Below, piece by piece: positions 8,461 to 16,912 of a stretch of DNA of 64,000 bases. Origin of the DNA: JABFRJ01 sp963847145 (lineage in GTDB: Bacteria; Pseudomonadota; Alphaproteobacteria; Rhizobiales; Hyphomicrobiaceae). Under the pieces are notes generated by a model. It did no database searches. It was not told the origin of the DNA and saw only the letters and a program-made list of their open reading frames with translations. Position numbers and translations under genes: made by a program. Position 1 is the first letter of the stretch. Each line of letters starts with the position of its first letter. The stretch spans positions 1,302,001 to 1,366,000 of the forward strand of contig CAWJYN010000003.1 in assembly GCA_963847145.1 (NCBI GenBank). Reading direction: 5' to 3'.

Positions 8461-9636
8461 GTGGCGCAGTCCGCGCTGTGTGCGCGTCCTTGGCACCTGG
8501 CAGGTCTGCCCTTGTCCACACACTCTATTCCCGGCCGTGCAGCCACATCCCGGATCGCCTGGATCTGTGAGGATCGCGACACACTGCGGTTGCTCCGGGA
8601 GCCGTTGCTGGCCGAACTGATTGCGGACCGGCACAAGGTGCTGGCGCTGGCGCCGGGTCTGACTGATGCGGACCGGTTAGCCCTGCTGGCGCGTGGCATC
8701 GATTGCCACACTTTCAAGCTCCCGCGCCTGAGCCTGCTGCCGCTGGCGCGATTCGCTGCGCGCCGCCACTTGGCTGATACGCTGCGCAGCTGGAACGCAC
8801 GCGCGATGGTGGCCGACGGTGAGGCCGTGTTGGGCCTCGGATTGCGCGCGGCGCTGATGGCTGGCGTTCCACAGCTGTTTGCGGTGATGCCGCCAGCGGT
8901 TGGGTTGGCGCGCGGCGTCACCCTTGGCCACACGGGTCTGCTCAGAGATGCGACCCGCGTTTTTGTCAACAGCACCGAGGATGCGCGGCAAGTTGCCGAG
9001 CGGGGCGCGCTGCTCGGGCGGAGCTCGGTGCCAGACGCATTGACGGTGCTGCCGCTGTCCTGTTTCGACCGTACGTCGATGGCGCCCGCGCCACTGCCGC
9101 TGCTCGACGGCGGCTTCATCTTTCGCGGGATCGGTGGTCAAGCGCCGGGTACCTTTGAAGCGGCGGCGGCGCACCTCGATAAGCGCGCGGCGCGATGGCG
9201 TTTGCAGATTATCCGGCATGCTGAAGCAACGGAACGTACGGCTGGCGGGAGCATCGAAACGATCGCGTGTGACCTGGCGAATGAGGCGCAGCGCGCAGCA
9301 GCGCTCAGTGCGGCGCATGTGGTGGTGATCGATGGACACTCGGCACAGCACCGGTGTGCGCTGGCAACGGCGCTGATCGTCGGGCGGCCGGTGCTGGCTA
9401 TCGACACAGCGTTGACGCGCGACCTCATCGATAGCGGCGCGAACGGTTGGCTCGTCGCGGACGATCCAACGGCCATGGCGGCGGCGATGCAGTCGATCCT
9501 CAGGCGGCCTGACTTGCTGCCAGGCATGGCGCGCGTGGCGCGGCAAAAGGCCGAGCGGCGATTTGAGAGGTCGCACGTCCGTTTGGCCGTGCTGGCCGGG
9601 CTCGAACTTGGTGGGCCAACAGCGCTAGTCGCTTAG
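8461..9636 (+). CDS. GT4-like glycosyltransferase
   Basis: 391 aa, read from GTG at 8461; a later alternative start (TTG near 8512) is possible. The N-terminal half has alternating hydrophobic strands (RIAWICEDRDTLRLLREPLLAEL). The C-terminal half has the features of a GT-B fold: FVNSTEDARQV, then GANGWLVADDPTAMAAAMQSIL near residues 325-345, the donor-binding end typical of GT4 enzymes. The usual EFGG-like donor motif is not obvious, so it may be degenerate or recognise an unusual sugar nucleotide. It lies 86 bp after the deacetylase, same strand. Confidence 0.6.
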   Translation: MAQSALCARPWHLAGLPLSTHSIPGRAATSRIAWICEDRDTLRLLREPLLAELIADRHKVLALAPGLTDADRLALLARGIDCHTFKLPRLSLLPLARFAARRHLADTLRSWNARAMVADGEAVLGLGLRAALMAGVPQLFAVMPPAVGLARGVTLGHTGLLRDATRVFVNSTEDARQVAERGALLGRSSVPDALTVLPLSCFDRTSMAPAPLPLLDGGFIFRGIGGQAPGTFEAAAAHLDKRAARWRLQIIRHAEATERTAGGSIETIACDLANEAQRAAALSAAHVVVIDGHSAQHRCALATALIVGRPVLAIDTALTRDLIDSGANGWLVADDPTAMAAAMQSILRRPDLLPGMARVARQKAERRFERSHVRLAVLAGLELGGPTALVA

Positions 9637-9870
9637 TTCTGGTGTCGTCGCATCCGGCGCGTCAGCCCGCTCATGGGGGCCCCGGGGCCAGGCAGGGCGA
9701 GGCTGCCGAGCCGAGAAAAATGCGGGTTTTTCAATGCTTCGCCACATTTTCGGACATATTCACCTCAAGTCTTGATAAGTGGGGCAAGGCTGTTGTTGAG
9801 ACTTGCGACGACGGCCGACGATACTTGGTAGTGGGCGTAATTTATTCCGCACGTCCCGGGCCGCGGACCC

Positions 9871-11166
9871 ATGGGCGCAGCTGCGACGCCATTGGGAACT
9901 CACGTCATGTGGTGGATTGTTCTGACTGCCAGCGCCGCGCTCATTATCGCCGGCATCTGGCTGCTGTTTCGCGATTATCTGCGGCCGCGCAAACCGGCGG
10001 CTGACACTCCAGTTAAAGCATCGGAAACTGCGGCAATGGCGGTCGCCTATGCGCCGCCATTGGGACCGCAGCAGAGCATGGTGGCGCCGCTGTTTGCTGT
10101 GTCGCCTGCGGATTTGGCGCCAGAAATGGCGCCGCACACAGCAGCGCAGATGCGTCCCGCAGGCGCGAGTGCGGCTCCGTTGAGCGATCCCGCCCAGCCG
10201 GGGCGGCTGCCAGCTGTAGAGACGCATTGGCAGCGGCTTAAGTCCGAGGTCGATTTGGCGGTGGCGGCTGTCAACCAGAGCATGGCGCCGCTGTTTGTCA
10301 GTGTCGCGAAGCCTGGGGAGCCAACCTGGAGCCTGCACAATCGCGGCTTTGGTGACTACCGGCGGGTGCGGGTTGGCGGCGAAAGCGTTGCGTGGCTCAG
10401 GCTGGAACTGGCACCAGATATGAGCATATCCGCGCATCTTCGCAGCCATGAGGCGCGGCACGACATGCTGAACCGCGTCAGCACCATCACGCGGCCACTG
10501 ACCGCGAGCCGGATCGGGCCAATGCTGGCCGAGTGCCTAGCGGCGCTGGCAGCGGCGGCGCCGCGGTTGATGCCACAGATGCCGAACTCACCGATTGCGG
10601 TGCCAGCCGCTTCACGATTGCCGGAAGCCAGCGCGGGTGCCCCTGCGCTTGATGGCGAGGCTTATGCCGGAGCCACTTCGCGCGATCGTGGACCCGCTTG
10701 GCCGCAGTGGCTCAGCCGGCCAAGGCCCGGTGACGTGGCGGCCGCGGCAGCGCCACCACCGCCGCCGCCCGGACCGAGCCGCACCATTACAACCGGATGG
10801 GGACGGGCACGACGGACTGCGCAACCGGCGACGGTGTTGATCGACACAGCGGTGACGCTGGTCAATTCGGCGTTTGCGGAGACGGGCGCGCGGCTGGTTC
10901 CGGCCAGCGACGCCATGCGGCGCGACCCGGTTGGCCCAGACAGCCGCGCGCTGTCTATCGACGTGGCGGGCACATCGGTCGGGTTGATGCTGATCGAGCC
11001 GTTGGCGGGCCGTATCGATATTGCCGTTGGTGTGGCCGATCTCGCCAATTTCGATACGGCGCGGCGGCGATCGCACGAGCTCGATGGACTGACGGTGCAT
11101 CCACTGGCGGAGACCATTGCGACATGCGCCTGGCCAGCGATTGCGGCGGCGAAGTCTGGCGTTTGA
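9871..11166 (+). CDS. Hypothetical membrane-anchored protein with proline-rich linker
   Basis: 431 aa, not recognised. An N-terminal membrane helix (WWIVLTASAALIIAGIWLLF, residues 14-33) is followed by a long Ala/Pro-rich region, a middle block (about 120-200), a low-complexity linker with an octaproline-like run (PPPPPPGP, about 295-302) and a C-terminal block (about 320-425, TAVTLVNSAFAETGARLVP ... VGLMLIEPLAGRIDIAVGV). Met13 at 9907 may be the true start, since the helix begins right there; neither start has a strong ribosome-binding site. The protein is probably anchored by its N-terminus. Confidence 0.55.
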   Translation: MGAAATPLGTHVMWWIVLTASAALIIAGIWLLFRDYLRPRKPAADTPVKASETAAMAVAYAPPLGPQQSMVAPLFAVSPADLAPEMAPHTAAQMRPAGASAAPLSDPAQPGRLPAVETHWQRLKSEVDLAVAAVNQSMAPLFVSVAKPGEPTWSLHNRGFGDYRRVRVGGESVAWLRLELAPDMSISAHLRSHEARHDMLNRVSTITRPLTASRIGPMLAECLAALAAAAPRLMPQMPNSPIAVPAASRLPEASAGAPALDGEAYAGATSRDRGPAWPQWLSRPRPGDVAAAAAPPPPPPGPSRTITTGWGRARRTAQPATVLIDTAVTLVNSAFAETGARLVPASDAMRRDPVGPDSRALSIDVAGTSVGLMLIEPLAGRIDIAVGVADLANFDTARRRSHELDGLTVHPLAETIATCAWPAIAAAKSGV

Positions 11167-11284
11167 CGGGCACTATCGTTGCGTGACGTTGTGACAAAGG
11201 TGTTCAGCGTGACGGAGCGCGTAGACTAGCCTAACACACGGTCAGAGGCCGTGCGGGCTTCGCGAGGGCGAGTGTTGTAACGGC

Positions 11285-12172
11285 TTGTCACAGGCACCGA
11301 ACATTTTTGATCCATTGGCAGTGCTGGCGGCGCGGTCACGGGCCTTCCGATTGCGCTCGGTGGGCCATGGTCAAGCGCCGGATTTTCTGCTGCAGCGCGT
11401 GGCAGAGGATTTTTCGGAGCGGCTCTCGGTCATACGGCGCAAGTTTGTGCAAGGGCTAGACCTTGGCTGCCATCATGGCGTGCTGGGCGCGCGTATCGGC
11501 CACGATCATGGTCTCGCGCACCTGACGACGGCGGACATGCTGGCGGTGGCGCGGCCAGACGTGACCCTCGATTTCGAGCGACTACCGTTTGCGAGAGAGA
11601 GTTTTGATCTTGTGGTCTCAGGGCTAGCGCTACAGACGGTGAATGATCTGCCGGGCGTGCTCGCGCAAATTCGGAGCTGCTTGAAACCGGATGGATTGCT
11701 GCTGGCGGCGATGATGGGCGGGCGGACGTTGCTGGAACTGCGGGTGGCGCTGCTGGAAGCAGAGACCGAAGTGACGGGCGGCGCGAGCCCCCGTGTGGCG
11801 CCGGCCATTGATGTGAAAGATCTGGGCCATCTCTTGCAGCGGGCGGGATTTGGGTTGCCGGTGGTCGATAGTGATGTGGTGGACGTCACGTACGCACATC
11901 CGCTGGCACTGATGCGGGAGCTGCGGGGGATGGGTGCGGTCAACGTGCTGGTCGAACGGCGGCGGACATTTCTGAGGCGGGATGTGCTGGCCCGCGCAAT
12001 TGAGATTTATCAAAAGCGGTTCGCGGCCCCCGGCGGGCGTGTGCATGCGACGTTCGAAATTCTGACCGCCACAGCGTGGGCGCCGCATGCGAGCCAGCAG
12101 ACGCCGCTGGCACCTGGGTCGGCGACGACGCGGCTGGCGGATGTATTGGGGGACAAAGGGCGGCTCGATTGA
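11285..12172 (+). CDS. SAM-dependent methyltransferase (BioC/NDUFAF5-like)
   Basis: 295 aa, read from TTG at 11285. The class I SAM-binding motif is GLDLGCHHG (residues 57-65), followed by the acidic loop ADMLAVARPDVTLDFERLPF, motif II FDLVVSGLALQTVNDLPG and LKPDGLLLAAMMGGRTLLELR. The last phrase and the domain order resemble the alphaproteobacterial NDUFAF5-like family (a complex I assembly factor in mitochondria) and, more distantly, malonyl-ACP methyltransferase BioC. No biotin gene is nearby, so BioC is less likely. The function is inferred from family resemblance only. Confidence 0.7.
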   Translation: MSQAPNIFDPLAVLAARSRAFRLRSVGHGQAPDFLLQRVAEDFSERLSVIRRKFVQGLDLGCHHGVLGARIGHDHGLAHLTTADMLAVARPDVTLDFERLPFARESFDLVVSGLALQTVNDLPGVLAQIRSCLKPDGLLLAAMMGGRTLLELRVALLEAETEVTGGASPRVAPAIDVKDLGHLLQRAGFGLPVVDSDVVDVTYAHPLALMRELRGMGAVNVLVERRRTFLRRDVLARAIEIYQKRFAAPGGRVHATFEILTATAWAPHASQQTPLAPGSATTRLADVLGDKGRLD

Positions 12173-12261
12173 TCGCACTGTGGTGTTCCGGCTCCCCCTT
12201 TCCCCTGGCGCAAAAACCCTATCAAGTGCGCAGCAAGCCCTCCCCCGGAGCTTGTCCAGCC

Positions 12262-13083
12262 ATGCGCTTTATCGCTGTCTGCCGCGTGACCCTCATCATA
12301 TTTGCGCTGCTTATCGCTCGCAGTATCCCCGTCCAAGCCCAAACCGACGTCGACCTCAAATTGGTTCTCGCGGTCGATATCTCCATGTCAATGGATCCCG
12401 AAGAGCAACGCCTTCAGCGCGAGGGCTATGTGCAGGCGTTCCGAGATCCGTTCGTGCAGAAGGCCATCGCCAGCGGCCAGCGTGGCCGCATCGCGGTGAC
12501 CTACTTCGAATGGGCTGGTCCGTTGATCCAGCAGGTGTTGATGCCCTGGCGCCTGATCGACAGCCCAGAGAGCGCCAACGATTTCGCCGCCGAGCTGCTC
12601 GGCCATCCCTATACGCGCCGCTCGCGCACCTCGATCTCGGCAGCCCTGCTGTTCGGCCGCGGGCTGCTGCAAACCACCGAGTTCCGCAGCCCGCGCCTGG
12701 TCATCGATGTGTCCGGCGATGGTGTCAACAACTCCGGCCCGCTGATGTCCGCGGTGCGGCCGCAAATTCTCGCCGACGGCATTATCATCAACGGCCTGCC
12801 GGTGATGGTGAAAACCACGCAGTACTGGTCGCAATGGGATGCTCCCCATCTCGACATCTACTACGTGTCGTGCGTCATCGGCGGTGACAGCGCCTTCTCG
12901 ATCCCCATCAAGACCTCGGAGGACTTCGCCACCGCCACCCGCCAGAAGCTCCTTCGCGAAATCGCAGCGATTGAGGCGCCTGCCCGCCTCATCCGCGCTC
13001 AAGCCGAGGCCCGCCCTTCCGGCTCCACTCACTGTGCCGAAGTCGAACGCCGCATCGAACAGCGCCCGCCGTGGGGAGACTGA
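12262..13083 (+). CDS. DUF1194 (von Willebrand A-like) secreted protein
   Basis: 273 aa. The ATG at 12262 is preferred because a signal peptide follows at once (VTLIIFALLIARSIPVQAQ). The domain starts LKLVLAVDISMSMDPEEQ, with DISMS (residues 39-43) as the MIDAS metal-binding motif of VWA folds, and continues with GRIAVTYFEWA, RTSISAALLFG and LVIDVSGDGVNNSG, all typical of DUF1194. The protein should be periplasmic, binding a partner through the divalent metal; its role is unknown. It is 89 bp after the methyltransferase, same strand. Confidence 0.8.
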   Translation: MRFIAVCRVTLIIFALLIARSIPVQAQTDVDLKLVLAVDISMSMDPEEQRLQREGYVQAFRDPFVQKAIASGQRGRIAVTYFEWAGPLIQQVLMPWRLIDSPESANDFAAELLGHPYTRRSRTSISAALLFGRGLLQTTEFRSPRLVIDVSGDGVNNSGPLMSAVRPQILADGIIINGLPVMVKTTQYWSQWDAPHLDIYYVSCVIGGDSAFSIPIKTSEDFATATRQKLLREIAAIEAPARLIRAQAEARPSGSTHCAEVERRIEQRPPWGD

Positions 13084-13216
13084 CCTGAGCGCGGTATGTG
13101 ATCCATAAACTCAGGGTCCCGCATTTGTGATTGGTAATGTGACGCAATGGCAACATAGCATCGACCCCGGCATGCGTTGGCATGCTCACGCAAGTGTAAC
13201 GACAGGGAGCAGTCCG

Positions 13217-13453
13217 ATGACCAACCCGACCTTTCATGCGTACGCAGTTACCAAACGCAAGCCCAAAGCAAACGGCGACAATCATGATTTCTGGCTCGCC
13301 ATAGGCGAAGCCACCCCACACGCAGACGGCCAGGGCTACAGCATCAAGCTGCAATCTCTACCCATCAACGGCAAGATCGTTCTCCGGCCCTACAAGAAGA
13401 GCCAAGAAGACCAGCGCAAGGTCATCAAGGCCGCGAAGATGCACAAGAAATAA
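13217..13453 (+). CDS. Small conserved hypothetical protein
   Basis: 78 aa, start at ATG 13217 with GGGAG at 13205-13209. Basic and Lys-rich at the C-terminus (PYKKSQEDQRKVIKAAKMHKK). The middle (DFWLAIGEATPHADGQGYSIKLQSLPINGKIVLR) resembles small alphaproteobacterial proteins of unknown function that are often found on plasmids or near mobile DNA. No catalytic motif or membrane segment. It lies between DUF1194 and murJ and is followed by a likely terminator. Confidence 0.6.
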   Translation: MTNPTFHAYAVTKRKPKANGDNHDFWLAIGEATPHADGQGYSIKLQSLPINGKIVLRPYKKSQEDQRKVIKAAKMHKK

Positions 13454-13510
13454 GCGTTGCGTCAGCGATCCGATAAACGCCGATGTGCCGTCGGCACCCC
13501 CGACGGCGCG

Positions 13511-13531
13511 AAGGGCTCAATCGCCCTTTTT
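13511..13531 (+). terminator. Probable intrinsic terminator after the 13217 gene
   Basis: AAGGGC (13511-13516) pairs with GCCCTT (13523-13528) around a 6-nt loop and runs into a T stretch (to 13531). Short stem but properly placed 58 nt after a stop codon. Confidence 0.55.
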
Positions 13532-13624
13532 CAAGAAATTTGTTTGCACCGGCAGGAATCGTAAGTCGACAGGTGTGTCACCCCGCTACGATTTTCCGCC
13601 TCACAAACCACACTTATTTTTTAA

Positions 13625-13649
13625 CGTCCCGGCCTTCGCCGGAATGACG
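13625..13649. repeat. REP-like palindrome (CCGGC...GCCGG type)
   Basis: CGTCCCGGCCTTCGCCGGAATGACG is an imperfect palindrome around a CCGGC/GCCGG stem (13629-13642), of the intergenic type seen scattered in many proteobacterial genomes. It sits in the gap before murJ. Only one copy of this type was noticed in the window. Confidence 0.5.
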
Positions 13650-13740
13650 AATGAGGAGAGCGCTGTTCTAGGCCTTCCGCACAACGGCACCGTTACCACT
13701 CCTCCTTGCCACCGCCCCACGCCTCCGCTAGCCACAGCCC

Positions 13741-15317
13741 ATGAAACTCTACCGTGCCTTCTTCACCGTCGGTGGGCTGACGATGGTCAGCCGCGTGCTT
13801 GGCTTCGTCCGCGATATCCTGTTTGCCTGGGGTTTCGGCTCGGGTTGGGTTGCGGATGCGTTCAATGTTGGGTTTCGCTTTCCCAATCTGTTCCGGCGCC
13901 TGTTCGGCGAAGGTGCGTTCAACTCGGCCTTCATCCCGCTGTTCGCCAAGCGGCTGGAGGGCGAGGGCAAGGAGGCCGCCCGGCAGTTCGCCGAGGAAGC
14001 GCTTTCCGGCCTTGTGTTTGTGCTCACGATACTGACAATCGCGGCCATCGTATTTATGCCCTGGCTCATGTATCTGCTGGCCCCCGGCTTTGCGTCCAAC
14101 CCGCAAAGTTCGATCTTGCGGTGCTGCTGACCCGCATCATGTTCCCCTACCTGATGTGCATGTCGCTGGTGGCGCTGATGTCCGGCGTTTTGAACTCATT
14201 CGGACGCTTTGCTGAGAGCGCGTCCGTCTCCATTGTGCTCAATCTCACGCTGACGGTGGCCATCTTCGTCGGCTTCGGGCTTGGCTTTCACAACGACCCA
14301 CAGGGCGGCATCGTCCAAGCCATTGGCGTTTTCATTGCCGGGCTGTTGCAGCTGGCGGTGCTGGTTGATGGCCTGCGCCGCGCCGGTTTCCGTCTCAAAC
14401 TCCGCCGCCCGCGCATGACCGACGGCATGCGCCGCTTGCTGTCGCTTGGCGTGCCCGGTGTGATCTCTGGCGGCGTCACGCAGATCAATATCATGATCGG
14501 TACGGTGATCGCATCGCTCGAAGCTGGTGCTGTCTCGCAACTGTACTACGCTGATCGCCTCTACGAATTGCCACTTGCCATCGTCGGTATCGCGATTGGC
14601 GTTGTGCTGCTGCCGGAAGTTGCACGCAACCTTCGCGCCGGCAACGAGGCCGCCGTGATGGATAGCCAGAACCGCAGCCTCGAACTCGCGATGCTGCTGA
14701 CGGTGCCGGCGGCCGTCGCCCTTGCCATCATCCCTGCGGAAATCGTCCGCGTGCTGTTCGAACGCGGGGCGTTCACGCCCACCGACACGGCAGCCACTGC
14801 CGCAGCCCTTGCCATCTTTGCCTGGGGCCTGCCCTCGTTTGTGCTGATTAAGGTCTTCTCGACGTCCTACTTCGCCCGCGAAGACACCAAGACGCCGATG
14901 CGCTTTGCGACCATCAGTCTGTTCGCCAATACACTTGGCTCGATCGGCCTCTTCTTCCTGTTCCGGTCGATGGGCATGTTGCCACAGCTCGGCATCGCCC
15001 TCGCGACCGCGGTTGGGGGCTGGCTCAATGCGCTGCTGCTTTGGCGCACGCTGGCTGCGCGTGGACATTTCACCATCGACGCCCGTGCTCGCCGTGCCCT
15101 GCCACTGATCGTGCTCGCCAGTTTGCTGATGGGCCTCGCGCTGTGGTCCGGTGCGCGCCTGCTCGCACCTTGGCTCGTCTCAGGGCAGCCGCTGCTCATC
15201 AAGGCTGCGGCACTTGCTACACTGGTACTTGGCGCGCTCGCCATTTATGCCATCGCCACCTTCGCCACCGGCATCCTCCGCATGAGCCGGTTTCGCCGGC
15301 GGGCGGCTGCACCGTAG
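13741..15317 (+). CDS. murJ: Lipid II flippase MurJ, frameshifted as read
   Basis: MurJ flips lipid II across the inner membrane for peptidoglycan synthesis and is normally essential. The first part (13741 to about 14100) encodes the family start MKLYRAFFTVGGLTMVSRVLGFVRD and continues to YLLAPGFASNP. At the C run near 14099-14103 the frame shifts, and the other frame carries on with AKFDLAVLLTRIMFPYL to the stop at 15317, giving about 525 aa in all with the expected 13-14 membrane helices. One missing base in the C run would restore the frame. An error in the sequence is more likely than a real mutation. murJ-trpS order is common in the Hyphomicrobiales. Confidence 0.85.
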
Positions 15318-15411
15318 GGTGCAATAGGTCGTCGTTCACGGCCGTATTGCACCACCTAACGCGTGGCATCGGTCCAAGCCCCGGTGCAATACGCTGCGCT
15401 ATTGCACCCTA
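15315..15411. repeat. Nested inverted-repeat element between murJ and trpS
   Basis: Outer arms TAGGGTGCAATAG (15315-15327) and CTATTGCACCCTA (15399-15411) are perfect 13-bp inverted repeats. Inner arms GTATTGCACC (15344-15353) and GGTGCAATAC (15383-15392) repeat the same core. The element could fold as a long hairpin or cruciform. It looks like a REP/BIME-type or miniature transposon remnant, and it begins inside the murJ stop codon. Confidence 0.75.
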
Positions 15412-15502
15412 CAATTGTTCGCCAGTTGCACACCCTTCCGCACTGCGGCATGAAGCGGCCACATCATCCCAGACTTGGCTCACTGACCTGGACACGACAC
15501 CC

Positions 15503-16543
15503 ATGGCCTTCACACCCCGCGTCTTCTCCGGCATGCAGCCGACCGGCAATCTCCATCTCGGTAACTACCTGGGCGCGCTTGTCCGCTGGGTGGAAATGCA
15601 GTCCACCCACGACTGCATTTATTGTATCGTCGACTTGCACGCGATCACCGCCTCTTGGCAGGATCCCAAGGAGCTGCGCCAGGCTATCCGCGACGTCGCC
15701 GCAGCCTATATCGCCGCTGGTCTCGACCCGCAGAAGGCCATTCTCTTCAACCAATCCCAAGTCTCGGCCCACGCCGAACTCGCCTGGATTTTCAACTGCA
15801 CGGCGCGGCTGGGCTGGTTGAACCGGATGACCCAGTTCAAGGAGAAAGCCGGCAAAGACAAGGAGAACGCGTCTGTGGGCCTCTACGACTATCCCGTGCT
15901 GATGGCGGCTGACATTCTCGCCTATCGCGCTACGCACGTGCCGGTCGGCGACGACCAGAAGCAACATCTGGAACTGACGCGTGACATCGCGCAGAAGTTC
16001 AACAACGACTATCGGGTGCAGATTTCCGAGACAGGCCGGTATGCTGACGGCGTTTTCTTCCCGCTGTGCGAGCCGGTCATCATGGGGCCTGCCACGCGCG
16101 TCATGAGCCTGCGGGACGGCACCAAGAAAATGTCGAAGTCCGATGCGTCTGATCTTTCGCGCATCAACATGACCGACGACGCCGACACCATCGGCAAGAA
16201 GATCCAGAAGGCGAAGACCGACGCGGATGGCATCCCGTCTGAAGAGGCTGGTCTCGTTGGCCGCCCAGAAGCCGACAACCTCGTCGGTATCTACGCGGCA
16301 CTGCAGAACACAACGAAGTTTAACGTACTGACTGAATTTGGCGGCGCACAGTTCTCGACCTTCAAGAAGGCTCTCGCAGATCTTGCTGTCGCCAAACTCA
16401 CCCCCGTGAATACCGAAATGCGCCGCTTGTCGGCTGACCCCGCCGAGATTGATCGCGTGCTCAAGAACGGCGCTGACCGTGCCGCGGCGGTTGCCGGGCC
16501 GATTTTGGCAGAGACCAAGCGGTTGGTGGGGTTTGGCGGTTGA
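15503..16543 (+). CDS. trpS: Tryptophanyl-tRNA synthetase
   Basis: 346 aa class I aminoacyl-tRNA synthetase that charges tRNA-Trp. The HIGH-type motif is TGNLHLGN (14-21) and the KMSKS motif is exact at residues 209-213. SGMQPTGNLHLGNYLGA is the family N-terminus. Start at ATG 15503 gives the normal length; upstream in-frame sequence is the palindromic repeat region. It follows murJ, as in related genomes. Confidence 0.96.
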   Translation: MAFTPRVFSGMQPTGNLHLGNYLGALVRWVEMQSTHDCIYCIVDLHAITASWQDPKELRQAIRDVAAAYIAAGLDPQKAILFNQSQVSAHAELAWIFNCTARLGWLNRMTQFKEKAGKDKENASVGLYDYPVLMAADILAYRATHVPVGDDQKQHLELTRDIAQKFNNDYRVQISETGRYADGVFFPLCEPVIMGPATRVMSLRDGTKKMSKSDASDLSRINMTDDADTIGKKIQKAKTDADGIPSEEAGLVGRPEADNLVGIYAALQNTTKFNVLTEFGGAQFSTFKKALADLAVAKLTPVNTEMRRLSADPAEIDRVLKNGADRAAAVAGPILAETKRLVGFGG

Positions 16544-16586
16544 GCGGCGTAGAATTGGCGGTAGAAGGCACTTTCCGGACATCACG

Positions 16587-16898
16587 ATGCCCTCCAGTCT
16601 TTCCCCGTTAGACCGCGAAAGTATCGAACTCCGGCTCAGCGCTCAGCGCGCCTTGCTGGGGGCTGTGACGCAAAACTTGCGTCACGTAAGCTGCGATATA
16701 AAAGACGGCGATATTTCTGTGGTATTTGTTTTCGACGGCCCTATCTCGGATCAGGATCGGGAAACCGCGTCCATCGCCTGCGCTGAAATCGTTTCGGATT
16801 TTCCTGGCAGGATCAGCGAAGAGTGCGCGCGCATCGATGCGCCTGCATCCTATCGTGACAAAGCGCTACGGTTCTGGGTCTTCCAACGGCAGGAATAG
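16587..16898 (+). CDS. Small hypothetical protein
   Basis: 103 aa, ATG at 16587. A short helical N-terminus (LDRESIELRLSAQRALLGAVTQNLRHVSC) precedes strands (DGDISVVFVFDGPISDQDRETASIACAEIVSDFPG). This layout resembles small alpha/beta proteins found singly in many bacteria and sometimes called immunity-like, but no toxin gene adjoins it here. It sits 43 bp after trpS and faces the histidine kinase gene convergently. Function unknown. Confidence 0.55.
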   Translation: MPSSLSPLDRESIELRLSAQRALLGAVTQNLRHVSCDIKDGDISVVFVFDGPISDQDRETASIACAEIVSDFPGRISEECARIDAPASYRDKALRFWVFQRQE

Positions 16899-16912
16899 TC
16901 GATCGCCTCTCG

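Noticed and set aside
9642..10004. 120-residue plus frame before the 9871 gene
   Set aside because: Overlaps the start of the better-supported gene at 9871, has no ribosome-binding site and no family features.
14196..15068. Long minus-strand frame opposite murJ
   Set aside because: Sense strand is clearly MurJ; the antisense product is charged, low-complexity and matches no family.
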